Part shown: one piece after another, positions 1 to 6,147 of the stretch
How positions within the stretch are numbered: position 1 is the first letter of the stretch
Layout: each line of letters begins with the position of its first letter
Notes under the pieces: model-generated
The model's input: only the letters and a program-made list of their open reading frames with translations
The model's database searches: none
What the model was told of the DNA's origin: nothing
Source of the DNA: Sedimentisphaerales bacterium
GTDB lineage: Bacteria > Planctomycetota > Phycisphaerae > Sedimentisphaerales > Anaerobacaceae
DNA length: 7,881 nt
Assembly (NCBI GenBank): GCA_030630905.1
Contig: DAOVMB010000094.1
Coordinates: forward strand, 1-7,881
Direction: 5' to 3'
Made by a program: the position numbers and the translations under genes

Positions 1-1245
1 AAGGTGGCCCGTTAAAGCCGCACGAATTGCTATATTCGCAGTCTCACGGTCTCTAATCTCACCTACCATGACGATGTCCGGATCGTGACGAAGGATATGC
101 CGCAGGCCAGTAGCGAAAGTAAGACCTCTTTTCGGATTGACGGGCATCTGGTTAATGCCTTCAAGCTGATACTCTACAGGATCTTCGATAGTTATCATTT
201 TCACGGCAGGGGAGTATATCTTGTTGAGCGAAGCATAAAGCGTCGTTGTCTTGCCGCAGCCGGTCGGTCCCGTAACGAGCACAATACCATGTGTCCGTTG
301 CAGACATTGACCGAAACCTTCCAGACACTGATCGTTCATTCCCAAATCGTGAAGTTTCATCATGGATATCGACCGGTCCAAAATTCTCAACTCAATGGAC
401 TCGCCGAATACGGTTGGAACGGTCGAAACACGCATATCGACTCTGCCCTTCTTGCCGGAAAATTCGATATGCCCGTCCTGTGGCACAAATCGCTCGGCGA
501 TGTTCATGCCGGCCATAATCTTGATACGCGAAATAATCGCCGCCTGGAGCCGCTTCGACGAAGGCGTCCTCTCAACAAGCATCCCATCAATTCTGTACTT
601 AATCTTTACCTGATGCTCGAACGGCTCGATGTGGATATCGCTGGCCCGGGCCTCAATCGCTTCAAGTATTACCAGGTTCACAAGATTTACCAGGGACGGC
701 TCTCTTGCCAATTCGTGCAGCTTCGCCGGCGAGTAATCCCCATTATCCAACTCCTCGGCCTCTACTCGCTGTTCGGCCGGCACAAGATCATCCATCATCC
801 TTGCCACATTGCTGCCGTAGAATTTCAATATTGCATGCTCCATATCCCTTGGCTCGGCATAATATCGACGCACCGAACAACCGGTTACCAGCCGCAAATC
901 CTCGATAACCTGCGGCTGAAACGGATCCGTCATCGCTACTTTTAACCGGCCGTCTTGCTGGCTTAACGGCATAATATTGTATTTGCTGACCAATTCGGCC
1001 GGTATAAGACCTACGATATCACTGCTTATCGAAAGATTACTCAAATCGACCTTCTCTATTCCCGCCTGATGCGCAAGTGCTTCATTGAGCTGAGCTTGCG
1101 TTACATAGCCCAGATCCAGCAATATCTGGCCCAATCGCCGGTGTTCGATCTTCTGCTCAGCTAACGCAAATTTAAGGCCGGACTCGTCAAGGTACGATTT
1201 TTCACAAAGTAACTCACCTAACTTTTTCCGTTGTCGCAATTTCAT
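1..1245 (-). CDS. GspE/PilB-family type II secretion / type IV pilus assembly ATPase, 3' part cut by the window edge
   Basis: Cytoplasmic hexameric ATPase family that powers type II secretion pseudopilus or type IV pilus assembly. I translated 415 residues from the reverse strand; the frame stays open to the left edge. In order: an N-terminal MshEN/T2SSE_N-type region (about 1-150, with GQILLDLGYVTQAQL near 34-48); the family motif ASDIHIEP at 201-208; Walker A GPTGCGKT at 326-333; the Asp box ITIEDPVEY from 351 (E354, D355); Walker B DIVMVGE at 390-396, followed by IRDRET. The tetracysteine zinc site usual in this family would lie beyond the edge, so it cannot be judged. An in-frame TAG lies 9 nt upstream, so ATG 1245 is the first possible start. 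The purine-rich AGAGAGGA touches that ATG with no spacer, so TTG at codon 3 is an alternative start. The gene is divergent from the isomerase-like gene. PilB versus GspE cannot be decided from this part. Confidence 0.95.
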   Translation of the reverse strand, partial: MKLRQRKKLGELLCEKSYLDESGLKFALAEQKIEHRRLGQILLDLGYVTQAQLNEALAHQAGIEKVDLSNLSISSDIVGLIPAELVSKYNIMPLSQQDGRLKVAMTDPFQPQVIEDLRLVTGCSVRRYYAEPRDMEHAILKFYGSNVARMMDDLVPAEQRVEAEELDNGDYSPAKLHELAREPSLVNLVNLVILEAIEARASDIHIEPFEHQVKIKYRIDGMLVERTPSSKRLQAAIISRIKIMAGMNIAERFVPQDGHIEFSGKKGRVDMRVSTVPTVFGESIELRILDRSISMMKLHDLGMNDQCLEGFGQCLQRTHGIVLVTGPTGCGKTTTLYASLNKIYSPAVKMITIEDPVEYQLEGINQMPVNPKRGLTFATGLRHILRHDPDIVMVGEIRDRETANIAIRAALTGHL

Positions 1246-1281
1246 TCCTCTCTATAAAGAGCGTAAGTGCATAAGTCACAA
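1246..1281 (-). promoter_or_regulatory. Candidate promoter directly before the GspE/PilB gene
   Basis: On the minus strand TTGTGA (1281-1276) is followed after 17 nt by TTTATA (1258-1253). Only 7 nt separate the -10 from the ATG at 1245, so a transcript from here would start at or next to the start codon. This conflicts with the AGAGAGGA just before the ATG acting as a ribosome binding site for it. Both hexamers are imperfect, so the call is weak. Confidence 0.28.
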
Positions 1282-1365
1282 GCGCACAAGGCATGAAAAA
1301 GCCTGTGCTCCTATGTTCTTTTGCTCTTGTGCACATGTTTTATCTACTTTGTACCTTTTTTTCAT

Positions 1366-1400
1366 AAATTGAAAATCATAAATCGAAAATCGTTAATCAG
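1366..1400 (+). repeat. A-rich tandem repeat, AAATNGAAAATC type (copy 1)
   Basis: Two approximate 14-nt units (aaattgaaaatcat, aaatcgaaaatcgt) are followed by TAATCAG. The 35-nt block matches 7088-7122 at 28 of 35 positions without indels. One copy lies in the spacer before the isomerase-like gene and the other just before a ribosome binding site, so it looks like a dispersed short repeat. No function is assigned. Confidence 0.5.
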
Positions 1401-1472
1401 ATTGACCCGGCCCGAAACGTTATCGGACTTCAGTCAACTCATAACTACCTTCTCAGACGCTCGAGAATACGG

Positions 1473-1488
1473 TTTTCTTACAAGAAAA
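1473..1488. repeat. Symmetric inverted repeat TTTTCTT-N2-AAGAAAA
   Basis: Perfect 7-bp arms with a 2-nt centre lie in the divergent spacer. The tight symmetry suits a dimeric regulator's site better than an RNA hairpin. AT-rich palindromes of this size also occur by chance, so regulatory meaning is inference. Confidence 0.3.
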
Positions 1489-1727
1489 TGCTTTTTTGTT
1501 GGTAAAAACTTACACTCCCGGTCTGCGAGCATTTAAGCCTATTCAGATATTCGGTTTTTTCATACCTTTCAGCATAAATTTAGTGGCTGATATTTATATA
1601 GACATCTCAAACCGTCTTATGCCACCAGAAAAATCAGCACTTTTTCACATTTTTTGATGCAAACGTCGAAGAAAACCATAGAAACCAAAATTATAATCCT
1701 TTTTTCGGCAAGATTCAAGATACACAT

Positions 1728-1815
1728 CAGACAATCAACATTCAGAAGCTAAAAACTTTCCCAGCAATCATTTATCACTGCCCTCAGCGGCAAAATAAAT
1801 ACACAAAATCCGCTG
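1728..1815 (+). repeat. Shared 88-nt leader element, copy 1 (upstream of the Tat-exported isomerase-like gene)
   Basis: This block matches 5072-5159 at 80 of 88 positions with no insertion or deletion. The first 57 nt differ at one base only; the remaining 31 nt hold seven differences. The 3' part folds as CAGCGG (1785-1790) with CCGCTG (1810-1815) around a 19-nt A-rich loop. Similarity starts abruptly at CAGACAATC in both copies. A looser second block follows at 1844-1876. Same orientation and a similar distance to the next gene suggest a cis-regulatory leader or upstream DNA element. A small mobile element is an alternative, but I see no terminal inverted repeats or target duplication. Confidence 0.85.
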
Positions 1816-1843
1816 AAAAAAAGGAACTTTGACACTGGTGCTT

Positions 1844-1876
1844 GGCTTTTTTGATGTTTATTGCAGCACGACGCGT
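1844..1876 (+). repeat. Second conserved leader block, copy 1
   Basis: The block starts GGC-TTTTTTGATGT and ends GCACGACGCGT; it corresponds to 5209-5246, which starts GGCGTTTTTGACGT and ends GCACTACGCGT. The alignment needs a small gap. The distance from the 88-nt block is about 26 nt shorter here. Both copies end in the palindrome ACGCGT. Confidence 0.5.
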
Positions 1877-1990
1877 TGACCTACCGGAATATTATTAAAA
1901 TTGGGTTGAGATTTTGATGTTATATGGCTTTAATTGTACATGATTGCATTAAATATAGTTAGTGTCAAAGTGTGCAATAACATTGTTTAT

Positions 1991-2019
1991 GAGATTAAAT
2001 GGGGAAATCTCGATATAAT
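1991..2019 (+). promoter_or_regulatory. Candidate -10 hexamer with adjacent inverted repeat before the Tat-exported gene
   Basis: A perfect TATAAT lies at 2014-2019, with no good -35 at 16-18 nt. Immediately upstream is the inverted repeat GAGATT (1991-1996) - N9 - AATCTC (2006-2011), which occupies the -35 to spacer zone. That layout fits an activator- or repressor-controlled promoter. A transcript from here would have a leader of roughly 60 nt and would not include the shared 88-nt element. Confidence 0.35.
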
Positions 2020-2087
2020 CATCCTCATACAGTTGTTGATGTGCGCGCATGGCATTATATCTTTTGGTCCAAAGGAAAGGAGTTAAA

Positions 2088-3554
2088 ATGAACTCACAAC
2101 AGGATTTCCCAAGTCCACACTTATCACGTCGCATGTTCCTGCAGGCAGCGGGTGGCACGGCCGCCGGTCTGTCGCTCAATTCACATCACTGGCTTGGTTC
2201 TGTGGCTCTGGCGCAGCCGGCTGGCCAATCCAAGCGACCCGCCGTTGTACGGGCTGCTTTTATCTATCCGCCGACGGCATCGTTGCGCAAGGTTGGCTAC
2301 TATAGCTGGCCCGGCTCCACATTCGATGCCGAAGGCCGCCAGAAACAATACGCTCTCAGATTACAAGCCATCGAGCGGAAGCTGGGTATGCAAATCTCTG
2401 TTGAGCCGCAGGCGCTGGATGAGAACGAGAGCGTCACGCGTTTCATAAATGAGATCAAGGCCAATCCCCCTGATGGTCTCTTGCTGGTGCCCTTTAAGAA
2501 AGGACACTGGCCGCATGTCACGCGCATCGTGGAAGAGACAAACGTTCCCACGGTTGTTCTTGCCACACTGGGCGTGCTTTTAGTCGGGCACGTACGCGAG
2601 TTTCACCGAAAGCCCGGCGTGTACATGATCAACTCGCTGGACAACCTTGATGCTGTCGAGCAAGGCGTGAACATGATCCGCGCGGCATCCTGGATGAAAC
2701 AAAGCTGCATCCTGAATATCGCCAGAGCGGCCGCCGCTGACCGAGTGGTTCCGCATCTGGGGACGAAGGTTCGTACAGTGGCAAACACGGGTTTCATTGA
2801 AGAATTCCAGCGGACACAGGCCACGGCCGAAGTCAAAAAGCTTGCCGCTGCGTACCGTGGCAACGCCACCAAGGTGGTCCAGCCCAACGAAAAGGACATC
2901 CTCGATGCGGCCCGAGCGTACTTCGCGTTGAAACGTGTTGTCGAGGCCGAAAAAGCCGACGCCGTAATGATGGATTGCCTTCCCGGTCTCAAACACCCAC
3001 ATAAGCACGTTCCGCCCTGTATGGGTTTCATGAGTCTGCGCGACGAGGGCATTCCGGCCGGCTGCGAATCCGACCTCGACGCCACTCTAACGATGATGCT
3101 CTATCAATACCTTTTCGACAGGCCGGGATTCCAGCACAATCCAACCGTCGAGACGGAGAAAAACCACTACTTTTGCGCGCATTGCACGAGCGCATCGAGA
3201 ATGAACGGTCCGGGCAGCAAGCCGGAGCCTTATGTGCTGATGAGTCATGCCGAGGCCGGCTGGGGCTGCGTACCCAGGGTACTGTTCACGCCCAACAAGC
3301 AGGTGACTATCGCAAAATATCTTTCCGTACGCTCCGATACCGACACTCCGCAGATGCTGGTGTACTCAGGCGAGATGGTGGGCTGTCCCGGTATTCCGCC
3401 GACGGGCGGCTGTCGCACAAACGCCGAGACGACGATCAACGAACTGGATGACGTCGCCGACCTCAAAGGCCACCATCTTGTGATGGCATACGGCGAGCAC
3501 GCAACGTCATTACGCCGGTTCTGCCGGCTCTACGGCATCGAGGCGGTTGTCTAA
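2088..3554 (+). CDS. Tat-exported L-fucose/L-arabinose isomerase-fold protein (sugar isomerase-like)
   Basis: 488 residues. ATG 2088 is chosen because AAAGGAG (2076-2082) sits 5 nt before it; an upstream in-frame ATG at 2049 lacks this and would bury the signal peptide. The N-terminus carries a twin-arginine motif S13-R14-R15-M-F-L, a hydrophobic stretch, and a likely cleavage site after SVALA (about 42), so the folded protein is probably exported. The rest resembles the FucI/AraA-like isomerase superfamily: an N-terminal alpha/beta region (about 50-290), the conserved block LRDEGIPAGCESDLDA (317-332) holding candidate metal ligands E320, E327 and D329, AHC at 364-366, GGCRTN at 440-445, and a C-terminal GHHLVMAYGEHA (461-472) with histidines 462, 463 and 471. 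Ten cysteines lie in the mature chain, including C363-x2-C366. Substrate unknown: true aldose-ketose isomerase activity is unproven, and exported members may do something else. A hairpin follows the stop, so it may be transcribed alone. Confidence 0.88.
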   Translation: MNSQQDFPSPHLSRRMFLQAAGGTAAGLSLNSHHWLGSVALAQPAGQSKRPAVVRAAFIYPPTASLRKVGYYSWPGSTFDAEGRQKQYALRLQAIERKLGMQISVEPQALDENESVTRFINEIKANPPDGLLLVPFKKGHWPHVTRIVEETNVPTVVLATLGVLLVGHVREFHRKPGVYMINSLDNLDAVEQGVNMIRAASWMKQSCILNIARAAAADRVVPHLGTKVRTVANTGFIEEFQRTQATAEVKKLAAAYRGNATKVVQPNEKDILDAARAYFALKRVVEAEKADAVMMDCLPGLKHPHKHVPPCMGFMSLRDEGIPAGCESDLDATLTMMLYQYLFDRPGFQHNPTVETEKNHYFCAHCTSASRMNGPGSKPEPYVLMSHAEAGWGCVPRVLFTPNKQVTIAKYLSVRSDTDTPQMLVYSGEMVGCPGIPPTGGCRTNAETTINELDDVADLKGHHLVMAYGEHATSLRRFCRLYGIEAVV

Positions 3555-3588
3555 GTCATTGACGGGGTAACTAAAGCAGAATACTAAA

Positions 3589-3645
3589 GAATACCAGGGA
3601 CAGCCACAATCCTGTTCGGCCCGGGATTTGCTGTCCTTCTTTTAT
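3589..3645 (+). terminator. REP-like palindrome, possible terminator after the isomerase-like gene
   Basis: GGACAGC (3598-3604) pairs with GCTGTCC (3630-3636), and inside it AATCC (3608-3612) pairs with GGATT (3624-3628); the T-rich run TTCTTTTAT follows. It begins 34 nt after the stop codon, so it could end transcription of the upstream gene. The sequence also belongs to a dispersed family: 3605-3632 matches 5987-6014 at 25 of 28 positions, and 3589-3607 matches 6098-6116 at 16 of 19. It may be a REP-type repeat serving as a terminator. Confidence 0.6.
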
Positions 3646-3648
3646 ATT

Positions 3649-3661
3649 GAAATTAAATTTC
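3649..3661. repeat. Palindrome GAAATT-A-AATTTC
   Basis: A perfect 6-bp inverted repeat around a single A lies about 43 nt upstream of the candidate -10 of the membrane ferredoxin gene. It may be an operator, but its AT-rich make-up means it could be chance. Confidence 0.25.
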
Positions 3662-3703
3662 CTGTCATTATCTCCTTCTTCAATAGTAATTGCATACTCA
3701 GCT

Positions 3704-3712
3704 TGCTATACT
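3704..3712 (+). promoter_or_regulatory. Candidate extended -10 promoter for the membrane ferredoxin gene
   Basis: TG-C-TATACT (TATACT at 3707-3712) has the extended -10 form and no convincing -35. Start of transcription near 3719 would give a leader of about 55 nt before ATG 3774. It lies beyond the REP-like hairpin, so the gene may be expressed separately from its upstream neighbour. Confidence 0.4.
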
Positions 3713-3773
3713 TTGTGCTCATTGGATCGTATCCCTTTTTCCATTTCAAAAAAAATATAAAAGGATTACGTTT

Positions 3774-5036
3774 ATGGACCTGCTGAAGATAAAACCGCTC
3801 CAAGCAATAGCATGTTCGAGGTATTTCCCTATTGCCCCGCAAATTTTCATGTTACTCGTTTACGTCGCCTTATTTGCCGGCAGTGTCTGTGTCAGTTACG
3901 AGCCCAAAATAGCGCCATATCTTGGTAATACCAATTTAGAAAGCCAACTCGTATGGAACATCTGGTGGCCGGTTGTTCTGGTATTGGCCGCACTGATTGG
4001 ACACGTCTGGTGTTCCGTTTGCCCTCTGGAACTGGTGAACTCGCTGGCAGGCAAAATAGGCCTGAAATTACGCGCGCCGAGAATCCTCAGAAGCGGCTGG
4101 ATTGTTACCGCCCTCTTTGCATTCATCCTCTTCGGCGCTGTAGGGTATTTTGGCGTCAGGTCGGCGCCCCGGTATATGTCATTCTATCTGGCTTCCATTC
4201 TCTCTTTGGCTTTCCTGTCAGGCCTGATCTGGGAAAAACGCTCCTTCTGCTCGTATATGTGTCCCCTCGGCAGCATAATCGGTATGTATTCCTGCATCGC
4301 CGCATTTGAATGGCGCGCCGACAAATCAACTGCCTGCGCTGAATGCGAGACAAAGGATTGCGTAGCCAAAAAGAACCAATACAAATTAATCGGCCACTCA
4401 TGCACCTCATATCTCCATCCAGCCAAAATACCGAACAACCGTGAATGCCTGCTCTGCACACACTGCATGAAAGCCTGTCCCTCATCGAACTTCAGATTCT
4501 CACTACGCCTGCCGTTCGCTGATTTCTTCACGAAGTTACGGCTGAAATACTCCGAAATGGCTATGCTTCTTCTCCTTATCGGTTTTGTCAATGGCAACTG
4601 GAAAGGGCTTGCTGTATTCATCCTCATACCACTTTTTTTCTGCCTGCTGGTTTCATGGAAATCTCCACGGGCCATGCTCAATGCATTCATGGTGCTTCTT
4701 ATTCCGATTACCGCCGCAGCCCACATGCTGCACGCTTTTCGTGGCATAATCTGGAACTGGCCTGTCTATAAATACAATTTCATGGATCCGATAGGGATTC
4801 ATACAGCCACGAAACTGGTGGAAAAAACTCTGGTTATCGATCGGGGTGGAATGAGCTCAGCATGGAACTTGTATGGCGATATGACAGGACTTCTCTACGG
4901 CATCGCGTTCGTTGCATGCGTGGCGATAATAGTAAAAAGTCCGTTGACCGAAAAGATTGGTAAAACAGGGAAATTCTTTCTGATTTTAAGCGCTGCTGCC
5001 TATATCGCCAGTTTTTACATAAAAGTAAAGTGGTGA
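3774..5036 (+). CDS. NapH/CcoG-like membrane-bound 4Fe-4S polyferredoxin
   Basis: 420 residues. ATG 3774 is chosen for AAAGGA (about 3759-3764) some 9 nt upstream; an in-frame TTG at 3690 would add 28 residues with no ribosome binding site. Integral membrane protein with hydrophobic segments near 21-41, 61-79, 109-128, 135-153, 261-294, 301-320, 368-388 and 399-415. Two CP motifs of the Fer4_5/NapH type lie in loops: C80-x2-C83-P and C159-x3-C163-P. Two Fe-S ligand sets follow: C188-x2-C191-x4-C196 with C210 as possible fourth ligand, and a canonical C225-x2-C228-x2-C231-x3-C235-P. The family passes electrons between membrane quinol or cytoplasmic donors and exported or membrane partners. No specific partner is named by the sequence; the exported isomerase-like protein upstream and the DUF1284-like protein downstream are candidates by position only. 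NosR C-terminal regions and YccM are similar alternatives. Confidence 0.88.
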   Translation: MDLLKIKPLQAIACSRYFPIAPQIFMLLVYVALFAGSVCVSYEPKIAPYLGNTNLESQLVWNIWWPVVLVLAALIGHVWCSVCPLELVNSLAGKIGLKLRAPRILRSGWIVTALFAFILFGAVGYFGVRSAPRYMSFYLASILSLAFLSGLIWEKRSFCSYMCPLGSIIGMYSCIAAFEWRADKSTACAECETKDCVAKKNQYKLIGHSCTSYLHPAKIPNNRECLLCTHCMKACPSSNFRFSLRLPFADFFTKLRLKYSEMAMLLLLIGFVNGNWKGLAVFILIPLFFCLLVSWKSPRAMLNAFMVLLIPITAAAHMLHAFRGIIWNWPVYKYNFMDPIGIHTATKLVEKTLVIDRGGMSSAWNLYGDMTGLLYGIAFVACVAIIVKSPLTEKIGKTGKFFLILSAAAYIASFYIKVKW

Positions 5037-5042
5037 AAGATA

Positions 5043-5070
5043 GGATAATTAGTGCGTCCCTAATTATTCC
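5043..5070 (+). repeat. Hairpin with GTGCGTCC core, right after the polyferredoxin stop
   Basis: ATAATTAG (5045-5052) pairs with CTAATTAT (5060-5067) around the 7-nt loop TGCGTCC; two outer GG/CC pairs add on with one bulged T. No T-run follows, so it is not a standard terminator. GTGCGTCCC also occurs at 5981-5989 at the start of a REP-like fragment, which suggests the same repeat family. It ends 1 nt before copy 2 of the shared leader element. Confidence 0.5.
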
Positions 5071-5071
5071 C

Positions 5072-5159
5072 CAGACAATCAACATTCAGAAGCTAAAAAC
5101 TTTCCCAGCAATCATTTATCACTACCCTCAGCAACAAAAAAAACTCAGAAAATCTGCTG
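5072..5159 (+). repeat. Shared 88-nt leader element, copy 2 (upstream of the DUF1284-like gene)
   Basis: Counterpart of 1728-1815, same length and orientation, 80 of 88 positions identical. The 3' hairpin is CAGCA (5129-5133) with TGCTG (5155-5159). Compared with copy 1, the fifth pair changes from G-C to A-T on both sides, while the sixth is lost (A opposite C). The element ends 264 nt before the GTG start of the next gene. Confidence 0.85.
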
Positions 5160-5208
5160 GCAAACAGGCTCGTGTGTGGTAGGCTAAACCTTACGAAAAA
5201 AAAATGTA

Positions 5209-5246
5209 GGCGTTTTTGACGTATCTGTTTGAAGAGCACTACGCGT
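5209..5246 (+). repeat. Second conserved leader block, copy 2
   Basis: Corresponds to 1844-1876: starts GGCGTTTTTGACGT and ends GCACTACGCGT. It ends 177 nt before the DUF1284-like start, against 211 nt before the Tat-exported protein in copy 1. Confidence 0.5.
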
Positions 5247-5287
5247 GGTACGAAAGTTTAGTTGAATGCTATTCAGAAGTGATATTT

Positions 5288-5374
5288 ATGGATAGGAAAA
5301 ATATATTAAGGCAGCAATTCAATCTACAGGCTGGTGAAGCGTCAGATAAATTGCATTCAGAAAAAATTAACTAA
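5288..5374 (+). CDS. Possible 28-residue leader ORF before the DUF1284-like gene
   Basis: An ATG frame of 28 codons begins MDRKNILRQQFNLQAGEASD and ends at TAA, 49 nt before the next start. It is hydrophilic and charged, with no known family. The ribosome binding site is weak (GAAG about 10 nt upstream). The equivalent leader of copy 1 has only an unrelated 12-codon frame, so conservation does not support it. It may be chance. Confidence 0.17.
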   Translation: MDRKNILRQQFNLQAGEASDKLHSEKIN

Positions 5375-5423
5375 AATCTAACAATGTGTTGCACCTAACC
5401 ATCGTATTGTCGAAAGGAAAAAC

Positions 5424-5879
5424 GTGATTTCAATCAAGCCGCATCACTTCGTGGACATCGTGACGGCACTCGGAGATGGCTGTACGGAGTTCCAGCCGCA
5501 TCCCTACGGGCACGCAGTGCATACGGTTGCGAAGGACATCCTAAGTAATCCCGACATAGACCTCCGCATCGCGATGGGTGCTGATGACATCTGCCTGCCC
5601 TGCCGCCACAATTTAGACGGACTTTGCGCTGACACGATCGACACCTCGTTCAGACCACTGGCCCCCAAGTCGAAGCGAGAGTATAACCTCCTCATCGACG
5701 AACGCTGGTCTCAACGGCTTGGCCTCCGACAAGACGACCAACTGACCGCCCGAGAACTGTGTTTGCGCATCCGAGATTGTGCCGACGACATCGAAGATAT
5801 CTACCGGGAGACCCCCTCTGACAGAACTGCAGAGCGACAGGCGAGGTTGCAGAGGGGAATCGCCAAGTTTCTGGAATAG
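5424..5879 (+). CDS. DUF1284-like cysteine protein
   Basis: 151 residues, starting at GTG 5424 with GAAAGGA (5412-5418) 5 nt upstream. The start KPHH (5-8) and the block GADDICLPCRHNLDGLCAD (52-70) with C57, C60 and C68 match the layout of the DUF1284 family as I recall it ('RpHHllC...DdiC..Cp...g.C'), which is thought to bind metal or an Fe-S cluster and has no established function. In the first motif the usual cysteine after HH is replaced: the sequence is HHFVD, with D11. The C-terminal third is charged and probably helical (about 105-151). It is soluble, with no signal peptide. The gene is far richer in G+C than its leader. It shares that leader element with the Tat-exported isomerase-like gene, which suggests joint control. 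A terminator-like hairpin follows. Confidence 0.7.
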   Translation: MISIKPHHFVDIVTALGDGCTEFQPHPYGHAVHTVAKDILSNPDIDLRIAMGADDICLPCRHNLDGLCADTIDTSFRPLAPKSKREYNLLIDERWSQRLGLRQDDQLTARELCLRIRDCADDIEDIYRETPSDRTAERQARLQRGIAKFLE

Positions 5880-5912
5880 GATCGTTGGAAGTTTCGTGTT
5901 TTGAATCATCGG

Positions 5913-5945
5913 GAGACTGAGTTTGTCTCATGAGGGTCTCTTTTT
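5913..5945 (+). terminator. Candidate terminator after the DUF1284-like gene
   Basis: GAGAC (5913-5917) pairs with GTCTC (5936-5940), immediately followed by TTTTT. Inside, TGAG (5918-5921) can pair with CTCA (5927-5930), leaving a short bulge; an alternative pairs GAGAC with GTCTC at 5925-5929. It starts 34 nt after the stop codon. The stem is short, so strength is uncertain. Confidence 0.5.
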
Positions 5946-5980
5946 GGCGTTTTGACAGGACAGGTTTTCACTAAAATAGG

Positions 5981-6014
5981 GTGCGTCCCAATCCTGTTCG
6001 GCTCGGGGTTTGCT
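5981..6014 (+). repeat. REP-like fragment 1
   Basis: GTGCGTCCC (5981-5989) is the same core as in the hairpin loop at 5052-5060. Positions 5987-6014 match 3605-3632 at 25 of 28. The outer arms of the 3589 palindrome are missing, so this looks like a degraded copy. The form resembles repeats moved by REP-associated tyrosine transposases, but no such transposase is in the window. Confidence 0.55.
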
Positions 6015-6097
6015 AACCGACTGACCGGCTTACATGGTTTACAATGTTTCTCCAGGGTCTGGTCACTTTGGCCATATCGAGGGATGTGTTCGCTGAG

Positions 6098-6116
6098 GAA
6101 TGCTAGGTACAGCCAC
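6098..6116 (+). repeat. REP-like fragment 2
   Basis: Matches the consensus GAATRCYAGGKACAGCCAC shared with 3589-3607 (16 of 19 identical). It lies 50 bp before fragment 3. Confidence 0.5.
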
Positions 6117-6147
6117 CTATTAATTTCTTGACACCACACTCATTTTA

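Larger units (their letters stand above)
1246..2087. other. Divergent AT-rich intergenic region, no gene recognised
   Basis: This spacer of about 840 nt separates the minus-strand ATPase from the plus-strand Tat-exported protein. Open frames in it are short and show no recognisable protein family. It contains an imperfect hairpin at 1284-1308 (GCACAAGGC against GCCTGTGC), a 14-nt-period A-rich repeat at 1366-1400, a symmetric TTTTCTT-AC-AAGAAAA inverted repeat at 1473-1488, the first copy of the shared leader element (1728-1876), and an inverted repeat plus -10-like hexamer just before the next gene. It probably holds both divergent promoters. Confidence 0.75.
5037..5423. other. Intergenic region carrying leader copy 2
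   Basis: This AT-rich spacer of 387 nt holds, in order, the GTGCGTCC hairpin, the 88-nt shared element, the second conserved block and a 28-codon open frame. No convincing promoter was found; TTGCAT (5351-5356) with TAAAAT (5372-5377) has only a 15-nt spacer. It has the same architecture as the spacer before the Tat-exported protein. Confidence 0.7.

Noticed and set aside
85..945. Long plus-strand open frame of 286 codons
   Set aside because: It lies opposite the GspE/PilB frame, which carries Walker A, Walker B and Asp-box motifs; the plus-strand product has no family features.
1321..1536. Plus-strand frame of 71 codons in the divergent spacer
   Set aside because: AT-rich, overlaps the A-rich tandem repeat and an inverted repeat, no ribosome binding site or known family.
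1829..1834. Perfect TTGACA -35 hexamer after the shared element, copy 1
   Set aside because: No acceptable -10 at 16-18 nt (TGATGT or neighbours), and copy 2 has no equivalent.
2049..2087. Upstream in-frame ATG for the Tat-exported protein
   Set aside because: No ribosome binding site, and AAAGGAG is placed for ATG 2088, which also puts the twin-arginine motif close to the N-terminus.
3559..3587. TTGACG-N17-TACTAA just after the isomerase-like stop
   Set aside because: The -10 matches only three of six consensus bases, and a transcript would run straight into the terminator-like hairpin.
3690..3773. TTG start extending the polyferredoxin by 28 residues
   Set aside because: No ribosome binding site, and a candidate -10 lies within the extension; ATG 3774 has AAAGGA upstream.
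5906..6139. Minus-strand frame of 77 codons
   Set aside because: Built across REP-like fragments and the candidate terminator; no recognisable domain or ribosome binding site.
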